From Planobispora rosea (GTDB lineage: Bacteria; Actinomycetota; Actinomycetes; Streptosporangiales; Streptosporangiaceae), in the NCBI RefSeq assembly GCF_014648175.1, contig NZ_BMQP01000022.1, positions 62,001-126,000 of the forward strand: a DNA stretch of 64,000 nt, read 5' to 3'. The notes under the pieces are model-generated. The model saw only the letters and a list, made by a program, of their open reading frames with translations. It had not been told where the DNA came from and did not search any database. The position numbers were made by a program, and so were the translations under genes. How positions within the stretch are numbered: the stretch's first letter is position 1; the number at the start of each line of letters is the position of its first letter. Shown here in pieces: positions 24,783 to 33,493 of the stretch.

Positions 24783-26171
24783 TCAGTCCGTGGCGCGGCT
24801 GGGGCGCAGGAGTGCTTCGGCGAGGGCCAGCATGGTCTCCTCCAGTGTGGCCAGGCGGCGGGCCAGGTCGGTGTGGGCGGGTTCCACGATTTCGCCGAGG
24901 GCCTCGGTGAGCTGCTCGCGGTCGGGACGGGCGTGCAGGAGGTCGGCCAGTGGGGCGAGTGCGGCCTCGGCCTGGGCGAGGCGCTCGTCCAGGGTGTCGA
25001 AACGTTTGGCCTGGTCGCCGCCCTGGGCGGAGAGGAGCTCGCCGACGCGCTTGTGGACGTCGCCGATGGCGAGGGTGGCGGGGAGCTGGCCGATGCGCTG
25101 GTTGACGGCCTCGACGTGGTCGTCGACGGCTTCGAGCTGCTCCTTGGCCTGTTCGGCGCGGCCGTCCAGTGCGGCCAGGCGGGTGTCGACGAGGTCCATC
25201 CGGCTCGTGATGCGTCCCTCGACGTCGTCCAGGCGCTCGTCCAGGGTGTCGAACCGGCCGTCGTGGCGGGTGGCCGCCTCGCCGAGGTGGGCGTCCAGGC
25301 CGCCCAGCCGGGTCTCCGCCGACTTCAAGTGGGTACCGACCGAGCCCAGGCGGTCGTCGATCGAGCCGAGCCGGACGTCCAGGCCGCCCAGGCGGCTCTC
25401 GGTGTCGCTCATCCGGGTGTCGATGTCGGCCAGGATGGCGTCGGCGGTCTCGATACGGCCGTCCACCGAGGCCAGGCGGGTGGTGACTCCGGTCACGTTC
25501 CCGTCGACCCGGTCGATGCGGCTCTCGATGCCGTCGATCCGGTCGTCCATCCGGGCGATCACGTGGTCGGCCTTGTCGTTGACGCGTTCGACGGCGGACA
25601 GCAGGCGGTCGGCGACGGCGCCGACGATCTCCTCCACGCTTCCGGGCAGGCCGGTCAGGCCGGTCTCCACGCGCTCGGTGCGTTCGGTGAGCTCGGCCAG
25701 CGACCTGTCCAGGCGGGTGAACCGGGCGGCGGCGGCCTCCATGCTCGCCTGGAGCCGTCCGAGCTGCTCACCGAGGCCGTCCAGCCGCTCGCCGGTGCTC
25801 TCTCCGGCGGAGCCGGCACGCTCGTCGGCCGCGTCGACGCGCTCGCCCACCGTGTCGACGTGGTCGCGTACGGCCTCGACGTGCTGCGCCAGGTTCTCGG
25901 CCCAGGAGGGAGGACGGACGGTGATGTCGTCCAGGCGTCCCCGGATGGACTCCAGGGTGCCGTTCAGTCCGCTGAGCTCGCGTTCCCTGACCTCGCGCAG
26001 CAGCCACTCCATCCCTTCGAGCCGCTGGCGGAGCTCGTCCAGCACGGCGCCCTGGGTGCGCTTCTCGTAGACGTGGTCCTGGGCGGCGCGGGCGAGGAGT
26101 TCGCGCATGCGGTCCGGGATCGGGTTGTGGCTGCCCGCCTGAAGCAGGGTGGTGTGGTTGGCGTGATCCAC
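24783..26171 (-). CDS. Long coiled-coil protein of unknown function
   Basis: No known family is recognised. The 462-residue protein has a short N-terminal part (HNPIPDRMRELLARAAQDHV) and then almost continuous predicted coiled coil. From about residue 205 to 340 it is built from short repeats of the form (D/E)xRLxxxDxRL, such as RMDDRIDGIESRIDRVDGNV and TRLASVDGRIETADAILADI. No membrane segment, signal peptide or Cys is present. Similar repeated RLD/RID heptad-hendecad patterns occur in phage fibre stalks and in polarity or cytoskeletal scaffold proteins, so a structural role is plausible. The start is the GTG at 26171 with GGAG upstream. The preceding 211 bp are AT-richer than the surroundings and probably carry its promoter. 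Confidence 0.8.
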   Translation of the reverse strand: MDHANHTTLLQAGSHNPIPDRMRELLARAAQDHVYEKRTQGAVLDELRQRLEGMEWLLREVRERELSGLNGTLESIRGRLDDITVRPPSWAENLAQHVEAVRDHVDTVGERVDAADERAGSAGESTGERLDGLGEQLGRLQASMEAAAARFTRLDRSLAELTERTERVETGLTGLPGSVEEIVGAVADRLLSAVERVNDKADHVIARMDDRIDGIESRIDRVDGNVTGVTTRLASVDGRIETADAILADIDTRMSDTESRLGGLDVRLGSIDDRLGSVGTHLKSAETRLGGLDAHLGEAATRHDGRFDTLDERLDDVEGRITSRMDLVDTRLAALDGRAEQAKEQLEAVDDHVEAVNQRIGQLPATLAIGDVHKRVGELLSAQGGDQAKRFDTLDERLAQAEAALAPLADLLHARPDREQLTEALGEIVEPAHTDLARRLATLEETMLALAEALLRPSRATD

Positions 26172-26382
26172 CGAAAAACTCCTTCGCTCGCCGACAGACA
26201 GCCGTGCGGTGACGTTGGTCCGGTTTGCTGATGAATGCGGGTGAACCCTGGACGGAAAGAATTCCCGCCCGGCAACCCTAGCCTCTGGATCAAGGTTTTT
26301 CGGTGGCGAATTTGAAAGATCGCTATTGTCTGCGGAGTGCCATTATTAGCCGTTCGGGCAGATCACCAGAGAGGGTAAAGGG

Positions 26383-27549
26383 TTAGTCCGGAGAGCAGAG
26401 GAGGGCGAACGGCTTTTCTCCGATCCTGGTGAGAACGACCGTCGCCGACGTGCTTCCCGAGAGCCGTAGATCTTTCCTTAGCCTTTCGATATCGATTGCG
26501 GAGCCGCGTTTCTTGATCGTCACATTTCCGGTGTCGCGTTCGCGGAGCGCGGCCCGGAGCCGTTTGAGTGAGAACGGCAGTACCTCATGGATCTCGTAGC
26601 GGGAGGCCCAGGGAGTCCCGGTGCGGCTCTCGGAGGTGATGTAGGCGATGTTCGGGTCGAGCAGATGCCCGCCGACCAGCGCGGCGACCTCCGCGACCAG
26701 GTGGGCCCGGATCGCCGCGCCGTCCGGCTCGTAGAGGTGGCGGCAGACCGGGCCCGACCCGGCACGCGACTCCCCGGGGCCGGAGGCCATCGTCACGCCC
26801 GACGGCAGCATCGTGGCTCGCCGCTCCACCTCGCCGGCCAGTGCGCCGGACCAGATCACGGCTTCCTTGACGTCACCCCGGTAGGAGACCCATTCGGCCT
26901 CGGCTCCGGCGGGGATGAAGTCGTACGGGATGCCGGGGGCGACCTTCAGGCAGGCCGCCTCCGCCCGGGCGACCATGTCCAGCACCTCGGGCCAGGCCGG
27001 CGAGTAGGCCATGGGGTCGAAGGTCCGCCCCCGGGCCGTACGGCGGGCGGGGTCGGCGAACAGCACGTCGAAGGCGGCCGGGTCGATCGTGGCGGCGTCC
27101 GCCGTACGGACCGAGACGCGGTCGCCGAACCCCAGGGCCTCCGCGTTGGCCCGGGCGACCTCGGCCGTGAGCGGGTCGGCGTCCACGGCCTCCACGGTGC
27201 AGCCGGCCCTGGCCAGGGCGAGCAGGTCGCCGCCGATGCCGCAGCAGACGTCGGCGACCCGGGAGCCGGGGGCGATCCGCCGGGCCCGGTGGTCGGCGAC
27301 CTCGCGGCGGGTGGCCTGCTCCAGGCCGTCCGGGGTGAAGTACATCAGGTCGGCGTCGTCGCCGAACTTCTCCCGCGCGCGCCGCCTCAGCGCGGCCTGG
27401 GTGAGCGCCGCGGAGGTGAGGCCGGCGTCGAAGGTCTTCCTGAGCCGGGTCACCGCCGTCACCGGGTCGGACCCGAGGGTCTCCGTCGCGGCTCGCAGGG
27501 CCTCCTGGCCTCGCGGGGTCAGCAGCTGCCGGAATGCGTCGAGGTCCAC
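26383..27549 (-). CDS. Class I SAM-dependent methyltransferase with THUMP-like domain
   Basis: The 388-residue protein has an N-terminal helical part, a SAM-binding Rossmann domain (SRVADVCCGIGGDLLALARA near residue 98, TVEAVDADPLTAEVARANAE, FDVLFADPARRTARGRTFDP) and a C-terminal THUMP-like segment (TGNVTIKKRGSAIDIERLRK, TIGEKPF-type end). FADPARR resembles the catalytic DPP(Y/F)-type motif of RNA/DNA methyltransferases. The THUMP-like domain suggests tRNA or rRNA as substrate, but I know of no assigned modification. The GTG start at 27549 lies 26 bp before the MarR stop at 27575, so it follows the MarR gene on the same strand and may be cotranscribed. Confidence 0.85.
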   Translation of the reverse strand: MDLDAFRQLLTPRGQEALRAATETLGSDPVTAVTRLRKTFDAGLTSAALTQAALRRRAREKFGDDADLMYFTPDGLEQATRREVADHRARRIAPGSRVADVCCGIGGDLLALARAGCTVEAVDADPLTAEVARANAEALGFGDRVSVRTADAATIDPAAFDVLFADPARRTARGRTFDPMAYSPAWPEVLDMVARAEAACLKVAPGIPYDFIPAGAEAEWVSYRGDVKEAVIWSGALAGEVERRATMLPSGVTMASGPGESRAGSGPVCRHLYEPDGAAIRAHLVAEVAALVGGHLLDPNIAYITSESRTGTPWASRYEIHEVLPFSLKRLRAALRERDTGNVTIKKRGSAIDIERLRKDLRLSGSTSATVVLTRIGEKPFALLCSPD

Positions 27550-27574
27550 GTCGCCCGACGCTACCGTCTCGCGT

Positions 27575-28066
27575 TCACAGGTCGGTGTCGCCGAGGGAGC
27601 GCAGCAGTTTGCACAGCAGGGCGGCCAGTTCGGCCCGCTCGTCGGGGGCGAGCCCGGACAGCAGGCGGTCCTCGTTGGCGACGTGGCCGTCGAGGAGGCC
27701 GGTGACGACGCGGCGTCCCTCGTCGGTGAGGCTGACCAGGACGAGGCGGCGGTTGTCCGCGGAGGTGGCGCGGGTGACCAGGCCCTTGGCCACGAGGCGG
27801 TCGATCCGGTTGGTGAGCGCGCCGGAGCTGACCATGGCGGCCCCGGCCAGCTCGCTCATGCACAGGGTCCGGCCGGCGCGCAGCAGGGTCGCGAGCACGT
27901 CGAACTCCCAGGCCTCCAGGCCGTGCTCGTCGAAGTAGGCCTTGACGCCGCGCTCCAGCAGGCGGGAGGCGCGGGAGATGCGGCCGACGACGCCCATGGC
28001 GGAGACGTCGAGGCCGGGTCGTACGGTGCCCCACTGCTCAAGGATCTTGTCCACGGCATCGTTCAC
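27575..28066 (-). CDS. MarR family transcriptional regulator
   Basis: This 163-residue regulator has GRISRASRLLERGVKAYFDE, WEFDVLATLLRAGRTLCMSE, the recognition helix region LAGAAMVSSGALTNRIDRLV, wing NRRLVLVSLTDEGRRVV, and a Leu-rich C-terminal dimerisation helix. The start at the GTG at 28066 (VNDAVDKILEQW) fits the family. It is divergent from an NAD-dependent epimerase gene with repeated TTCG(N4)CGAA-like elements between them, indicating local control of that gene. Confidence 0.92.
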   Translation of the reverse strand: MNDAVDKILEQWGTVRPGLDVSAMGVVGRISRASRLLERGVKAYFDEHGLEAWEFDVLATLLRAGRTLCMSELAGAAMVSSGALTNRIDRLVAKGLVTRATSADNRRLVLVSLTDEGRRVVTGLLDGHVANEDRLLSGLAPDERAELAALLCKLLRSLGDTDL

Positions 28067-28086
28067 GTTCTCACGATAGCAAATCC

Positions 28087-28158
28087 TTCGATGCCGAACT
28101 GTTTGACACCGGCGGATCGTCGGTTTAACGTTTCGCCATCGCACGTTTCGACATCGAA
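28087..28158. promoter_or_regulatory. Repeated candidate MarR operators
   Basis: Three related elements lie between the divergent MarR and epimerase genes: TTCGATGCCGAA (28087-28098), TTCGCCATCGCA (28132-28143) and TTCGACATCGAA (28147-28158). The last has 5-bp inverted arms; the second and third are 15 bp apart. They are best explained as operators of the adjacent MarR protein. Which element is primary cannot be told from sequence. Confidence 0.6.
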
Positions 28159-28176
28159 GTTTTTGAGGTGAAGGTG

Positions 28177-29028
28177 ATGAGGGTTCTCGTGGCGGGCGCG
28201 ACCGGCTACATCGGTTCGGCGGTCGCGGAGCGGCTGGCGGAGCAGGGCCACGAGGTGGTGGCGCTGGTCCGGCCGAAGGCGGGCGAGACCCGTGCCGTGC
28301 CCGGAGCGGCGGAGGTGCGCTACGGCGATCTGGCGGACCCCGCCTCCCTCGCAGGCGCCGCCGCGGACGTGGACGTGGTCGTTCACGCCACCGCTCCGAG
28401 CGGTGACGAGGCGGTGGAGCTCGCGGCGATCGACGCCCTGCTGGCCGGCGGGGCGAAGCTCGTCTACACCAGCGGGATCTGGCTGCTGGGCGCCGGGACC
28501 TCCGACGAGGACAGCGCGCCGGACCCCATCCCGCTCGTCCGCTTCCGGGTCGCGGTGGAACGGCGGGTGCTCGGTGCGGGCGGCGTCGTGGTCAGGCCCG
28601 GCATCGTGTACGGCAGGGGCGGCGGCATCCCCGCCCTCCTGGTCGCCAAGGCGGCCGAGCACGGCCGGGGCCGTTACGTCTCCGCGGCCGGGCAGGAGCC
28701 CGCCTGGCCCACGGTCCACGTCGACGACCTGGCCGACCTGTACGTCGCGGTGGTGGAGAGGGGCGAGCCCGGCGCGGTCTTCCACGCCGTGGGCGAGGAG
28801 GCGGTGCCGCTGGGGGCGGTCGCGGAGGCGGCGGCGGAGGCGGCGGGCGTCACCGGCGGAGGAGTCGAGGCCTGGCCGGTGGGGGAGGCGTCGCGGGACC
28901 TCGGAGCGGCCTTCGCCGAGGCGCTCGCCCTCAGGCAGACGGTGAGCGCGGCCCGGACCCGCAAGGAACTCGGCTGGACCCCGTCCCGCCCCGGCCTCGT
29001 CGCCGACCTCGCCGGCGGTTCGTACTAG
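28177..29028 (+). CDS. NAD(P)-dependent epimerase/reductase (atypical SDR)
   Basis: The 283-residue protein has a Rossmann nucleotide motif VLVAGATGYIGSAVAERLAE at the N-terminus, then DVDVVVHATAP, LVYTSGIWLLGAG, VVRPGIVYGRGGG and WPTVHVDDLADLYVAVVERG. The canonical YxxxK pair is replaced (RFRVAVERR), placing it among atypical SDRs such as NmrA/YbjT-like or dihydroflavonol-reductase-like proteins. The substrate is unknown. The ATG at 28177 has GAGG 8 nt upstream and is preferred over the GTG at 28168. Control by the divergent MarR gene is likely. Confidence 0.88.
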   Translation: MRVLVAGATGYIGSAVAERLAEQGHEVVALVRPKAGETRAVPGAAEVRYGDLADPASLAGAAADVDVVVHATAPSGDEAVELAAIDALLAGGAKLVYTSGIWLLGAGTSDEDSAPDPIPLVRFRVAVERRVLGAGGVVVRPGIVYGRGGGIPALLVAKAAEHGRGRYVSAAGQEPAWPTVHVDDLADLYVAVVERGEPGAVFHAVGEEAVPLGAVAEAAAEAAGVTGGGVEAWPVGEASRDLGAAFAEALALRQTVSAARTRKELGWTPSRPGLVADLAGGSY

Positions 29029-29031
29029 CGC

Positions 29032-29401
29032 TCACCGGCAGGACCGCATGTCTTCCCGGTTGATCCGGATGTCCGTCTGGCTGACGGCGGCGAGATCCTC
29101 CGGCGCCTGGGCGTCGAGGGAGTTCGTGAGCCCTCGGATCAGCCGCTCGTGGATGCGTCGCTGGGGGGACATGAAGATGAGTGCTCCATCGAGGAGTTCG
29201 ACGCGCTTGAAGAAGTCCGGCTCGCCGTTGGGGCCGTCCAGGGGGAGCCGGTCCAGGTCGTCGGCCGTCCAGCCGCCGGGCGGGGGGGGAGGGCCAGTTG
29301 GCGAGCAGGAATTCGGCGTCACGCCGGGTGCCCGTCGTCTCGCTCGTCGTGCTGGTCACGTCGTCCACCGTAGCGTCTTCTCCGTCACTATCAGTGGTCA
29401 T
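29032..29401 (-). pseudogene. Uma2 family (DUF820) endonuclease-like gene, frameshifted and truncated
   Basis: The frame from 29322 encodes a Uma2-like segment (GGWTADDLDRLPLDGPNGEP, RVELLDGALIFMSPQRRIHE, LTNSLDAQAPEDLAAVSQTD). The start-proximal residues continue in another frame from 29401 (MTTDSDGEDATVDDVTSTTS to FLLANWPSPP). The two frames meet at a run of eight G at about 29282-29289, so a one-base slip separates them. The C-terminal half, which normally holds the EPDVxV catalytic segment, is missing: the frame ends RINREDMRSCR just 3 bp from the epimerase stop. It is an inactive remnant. Confidence 0.75.
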
Positions 29402-29600
29402 CTGCTCACATCTCCGTCGAAGCCCGCGCGTCTCCTCGTATGTTCCCCCGAACGGCCGCCGGCGTCACCGGCACCGCCTCCGGCCGGGTGTGCGAGGGGT
29501 GATCTCTCGCGGGGTGACGGTTCCGTCTCCGCTCACCTGCGCGGACGTGAACGGGAGGGGAACTCCGGCGTTCGCCGCAAGCGCAGTGGGGCGGTTCGTG
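29402..29600. other. Intergenic region upstream of the groES promoter
   Basis: About 200 bp between the Uma2 remnant and the groES promoter. Short ORFs here have no protein-like features, and I see no further repeat or RNA-like structure. Confidence 0.5.
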
Positions 29601-29630
29601 TTGACTGTCAAGAGCTCCTTGCATACTGTT
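29601..29630 (+). promoter_or_regulatory. groES-groEL1 promoter
   Basis: A -35 box TTGACT (29601-29606) and a -10 box TACTGT (29625-29630) are separated by 18 bp, fitting the housekeeping actinobacterial sigma consensus. The predicted transcription start falls within the CIRCE element just downstream. Confidence 0.75.
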
Positions 29631-29635
29631 CCGTA

Positions 29636-29662
29636 TTGGCACTCTCCCCGTGAGAGTGCCAA
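29636..29662. promoter_or_regulatory. CIRCE element (HrcA operator)
   Basis: TTGGCACTC - 9 nt - GAGTGCCAA is a perfect inverted repeat that matches the CIRCE consensus (TTAGCACTC-N9-GAGTGCTAA) with one symmetric change. It overlaps the predicted transcription start of groES and is the expected binding site of HrcA, which represses chaperonin genes until heat shock. Confidence 0.95.
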
Positions 29663-29749
29663 TACATGCGACGAGGCAGGTCTGACACCCGCGACGGCAG
29701 ACCGCTGGTCGCCTCTTCTGATCATTCAAATCTGAAGGGGAGGTCCGAC

Positions 29750-30061
29750 GTGACGACCGCCACCAAGGTTCCCGTTAAGCCGCTCGGCGACCGCATTGTG
29801 GTTCAGCCGCTCGAGGCAGAGCAGACCACCGCTTCCGGCCTGGTCATCCCGGACACCGCCAAGGAGAAGCCGCAGGAGGGCAAGGTCCTGGCGGTGGGCC
29901 CCGGCAACTGGGATGAGAGCGGCGCCAAGCGCATCCCGCTCGACGTCAACGAGGGCGACGTCGTCCTCTACAGCAAGTACGGCGGCACCGAGGTGAAGTA
30001 CGGCGGCGAGGAGTACCTCGTGCTCTCCGCCCGCGACGTGCTCGCCATCATCGAGAAGTAA
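29750..30061 (+). CDS. groES: Co-chaperonin GroES
   Basis: This 103-residue heptameric lid of GroEL shows VKPLGDRIVVQPLEAEQTTA, GLVIPDTAKEKPQEGKVLAV (mobile loop and roof), VNEGDVVLYSKYGGTEVKYG and EYLVLSARDVLAIIEK. The GTG at 29750 follows a strong Shine-Dalgarno (AAGGGGAGG). An in-frame ATG at 29666 is rejected because it precedes the ribosome site and lies in the leader. It is the first gene of the CIRCE-controlled operon with groEL1. Confidence 0.97.
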   Translation: MTTATKVPVKPLGDRIVVQPLEAEQTTASGLVIPDTAKEKPQEGKVLAVGPGNWDESGAKRIPLDVNEGDVVLYSKYGGTEVKYGGEEYLVLSARDVLAIIEK

Positions 30062-30086
30062 TCCGAACTTCCGCGATGACGCATCG

Positions 30087-30115
30087 AGCCCCGGGCTGCT
30101 GTGGCACCCGGGGCT
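30087..30115 (+). terminator. Hairpin between groES and groEL1 (attenuator or processing site)
   Basis: AGCCCCGGG and CCCGGGGCT form a 9-bp perfect stem around an 11-nt loop, followed by TTGATG. It lies in the 88-bp groES-groEL1 gap and could lower groEL1 expression relative to groES or separate the transcripts. Confidence 0.7.
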
Positions 30116-30149
30116 TTGATGCGCCGACGTACTTTCAAGGAGGACAGTC

Positions 30150-31775
<1,626 letters not shown>

Positions 31776-31875
31776 TCCGCTCCGCCGATCTGCTGAGGAC
31801 CCGCGCGGGCAGGCACGCCTCACCGCCTGACCGGCCCGCGCGGTTCCGGCTCGATCCCGGGGGCTCCGATCCTCG

Positions 31876-31905
31876 CGGCCCGCATCTCGAAAGAGATGCG
31901 GGCCG
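31876..31905 (+). terminator. Rho-independent terminator after groEL1
   Basis: CGGCCCGCATCTC and GAGATGCGGGCCG pair perfectly (13 bp) around a GAAA tetraloop and are followed by TTGTTGTTTTG, a classical terminator 100 bp past the groEL1 stop. Confidence 0.93.
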
Positions 31906-32102
31906 TTGTTGTTTTGCGGTAAACCAAAAGAGGCTCCGGAGCGTCACCTGCGGATGCGCGTCAGTGTGCTCTCCGCTATCACGAATAGCCGACATATACG
32001 TCGATCAGATGAAATATTAGGGCGTATTAAAAACCCCTCTGTCACCATCCGATTACTCTTCGCTTCCGCCGCCTCAATGTGACCAATCCGTAGCCGTTCG
32101 CT
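31906..32102. other. AT-rich promoter region upstream of the ECF sigma gene
   Basis: Between the groEL1 terminator and the sigma gene lie about 200 bp that become clearly AT-rich at about 31980-32050 (CATATACGTCG, GAAATATTAGG, GTATTAAAAACC). This composition is rare in the window and probably marks the promoter of the sigma-factor operon. In mycobacteria whiB3 is encoded near this position; no WhiB-like ORF is seen here. Confidence 0.55.
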
Positions 32103-32771
32103 ATGACGACACGCCCGATCAGTGCGGGCATCATGCCTAACGTGACCGAGGGATGCGTCGCCGACGCCAAAAGTGGGGTAAGGCTTGCGACGAGATCTGA
32201 CGGGGAAGCCCACAGGGACGACCTCAAGGATCTGACAAGCCTCGCCGTTCAGGGGGATCGCACCGCGATCGAATCCTTGCTCGCGCAGTTGCGCCCGATG
32301 GTGGTGCGCTATTGCCGCGCGCGCCTCGGCCGGGTTTCCGGCCAATATCACATCGCGGACGATGTGGCTCAGGAAGTATGCATCGCGGTGTTGTCCGCAC
32401 TGCCCCGATACCGCGACATGGGACGCCCCTTCGCATCCTTCGTCTTCGGCATCGCCTCCCACAAGGTGGCCGACGCGCTGCGCAGTTCCGTGCGCTCCGC
32501 CGTGCCGACGCAGGACCTCCCGGACGGGCCCGACGAGGGTCCCGGCCCCGAGGAGACCGTGGTCCGCTACATCGAGGCCGAGCACGCCCGGCGGCTGCTC
32601 TCCCGGCTCCCCGACAACCAACGCGAATTACTGATGTTGCGGGTGGTGTCAGGACTGTCGGCTGAGGAGACAGGTAATGTACTGGGTATGTCACCAGGTG
32701 CGGTTCGCGTCGCCCAGCACAGGGCGCTCGCCCGCTTGCGGGCGATGGCGGAGCTGGAGTCGATAGCTTGA
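32103..32771 (+). CDS. shbA: ECF sigma factor of the SigD/ShbA type
   Basis: This sigma factor of about 222 residues has region 2 (LLAQLRPMVVRYCRARLGRV, ADDVAQEVCIAVLSALPRYR, FASFVFGIASHKVADALR; residues ~60-125) and region 4 (RLLSRLPDNQRELLMLRVVS, GLSAEETGNVLGMSPGAVRV; residues ~165-210). Its place between groEL1 and guaB matches mycobacterial sigD and Streptomyces shbA, whose product drives transcription of the principal sigma gene hrdB. The N-terminal ~45 residues are poorly conserved, so the true start may be downstream of the ATG at 32103. The stop overlaps the TTG start of the RsdA-like ORF. Confidence 0.9.
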   Translation: MTTRPISAGIMPNVTEGCVADAKSGVRLATRSDGEAHRDDLKDLTSLAVQGDRTAIESLLAQLRPMVVRYCRARLGRVSGQYHIADDVAQEVCIAVLSALPRYRDMGRPFASFVFGIASHKVADALRSSVRSAVPTQDLPDGPDEGPGPEETVVRYIEAEHARRLLSRLPDNQRELLMLRVVSGLSAEETGNVLGMSPGAVRVAQHRALARLRAMAELESIA

Positions 32772-32980
32772 CCGCTGTCCATCCGCGACGTCCGGCACGG
32801 AGATACGGGCCGGAGGAAGATCCGGCGATTGCCGAGACCGAGGCCGTCATCCAGGCCCTGTCTCTTCGGCGACCCGTCACAGAGGTCGCCGAGAACGACG
32901 AGGCCGTCAGGCTGCTGCTGGCGCTGATCGACGACGTCGATCAGCGCTGCTCCTCGGTGTCGATCACGCCGTCCGCGTAG
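32768..32980 (+). CDS. Mini anti-sigma factor: RsdA-like sigma-binding segment without membrane anchor
   Basis: This 70-residue ORF starts at a TTG overlapping the sigma stop (TTGA), with GGAG 9 nt upstream. It lies exactly where mycobacteria encode RsdA, the membrane anti-sigma factor of SigD. Residues ~20-57 (AIAETEAVIQALSLRRPVTE and NDEAVRLLLALIDDVDQR) resemble the cytosolic SigD-binding segment of RsdA (LLDALA-x-REPVD-x-DEALAALL pattern, from memory). The protein then stops, with no transmembrane helix or extracytoplasmic domain. Its last ~13 codons overlap the 3' end of the convergent DUF5319 gene. If translated, it would be a soluble minimal anti-sigma factor. Function is inferred from pattern and position. 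Confidence 0.65.
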   Translation: MTAVHPRRPARRYGPEEDPAIAETEAVIQALSLRRPVTEVAENDEAVRLLLALIDDVDQRCSSVSITPSA

Positions 32981-33318
32981 CCCTGGGCGTAGTCCCAGCT
33001 CACGTAGGCCGAGGGGTTGGGCTGGTAGGCGGGTTCGTGCACCTGCGGCTGACCGTTCTCGATCATCTGACGGAGGTTGCCGCGCAGCAGGTCCCAGTCG
33101 AAGTAGTGCCGCTCGCCGCACTCGGGGCAGTCGAGGACCAGACCGGAGATGCCCTGCGGTTCGAGCAGGGCGCGGAAGACCTCCACGTCGGCGAGGTCGG
33201 TGATGGCCTCGTCGCGCTCGGCCGGCGTCAGGGGCTCGGGATCGTCGGGCTCACCCAGCGCCGCGGCCGGGTCGTCGGGGTCGTCCGCGAACGGGTCGCG
33301 TGGGACGTCTTCCAGCAC
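32941..33318 (-). CDS. DUF5319 family protein (Rv3412-like)
   Basis: This 125-residue acidic protein starts MLEDVPRDPFADDPDDPAAA and contains a CxxC pair in LVLDCPECGERHYFDWDLLR, with FRALLEPQGISG before and AYVSWDYAQGYADGVID after. The pattern matches the actinobacterial DUF5319 family, encoded on the strand opposite sigD in mycobacteria just as here. The CPEC motif could bind metal with other ligands or act in redox chemistry. The function is unknown. Its 3' end overlaps that of the mini anti-sigma ORF by 40 bp, so the two transcripts are antisense to each other. Confidence 0.88.
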   Translation of the reverse strand: MLEDVPRDPFADDPDDPAAALGEPDDPEPLTPAERDEAITDLADVEVFRALLEPQGISGLVLDCPECGERHYFDWDLLRGNLRQMIENGQPQVHEPAYQPNPSAYVSWDYAQGYADGVIDTEEQR

Positions 33319-33395
33319 GATCCCACTTTATGGCCTTCGCGCAACCGGCATACGCGGAACCCCGTGAACATGGGGCCTCGGGGCCGGGCGCGCCC

Positions 33396-33493
33396 TGTGT
33401 GAGCCGGCCCCCGCGCGCTATGTGAGCCGGTCCCGGCGGGCCCTATGTGAGCCGGTCCCGGCGGGCCCTATGTGAGCCAGCCCCGGCGCGCCG
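33396..33493. repeat. Four ~25-bp tandem repeats spanning the stop of the LuxR-type gene
   Basis: Units 33419-33443 and 33444-33468 are identical (TATGTGAGCCGGTCCCGGCG plus GGCCC). Diverged units lie at 33396-33418 and 33469-33493. The unit at 33469-33493 is part of the coding sequence: read on the minus strand each unit contains GGCTCACATAG or a close variant, the Trp-Leu-Thr-stop end of the regulator. The 3' end of the gene has thus been copied downstream. Confidence 0.93.
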
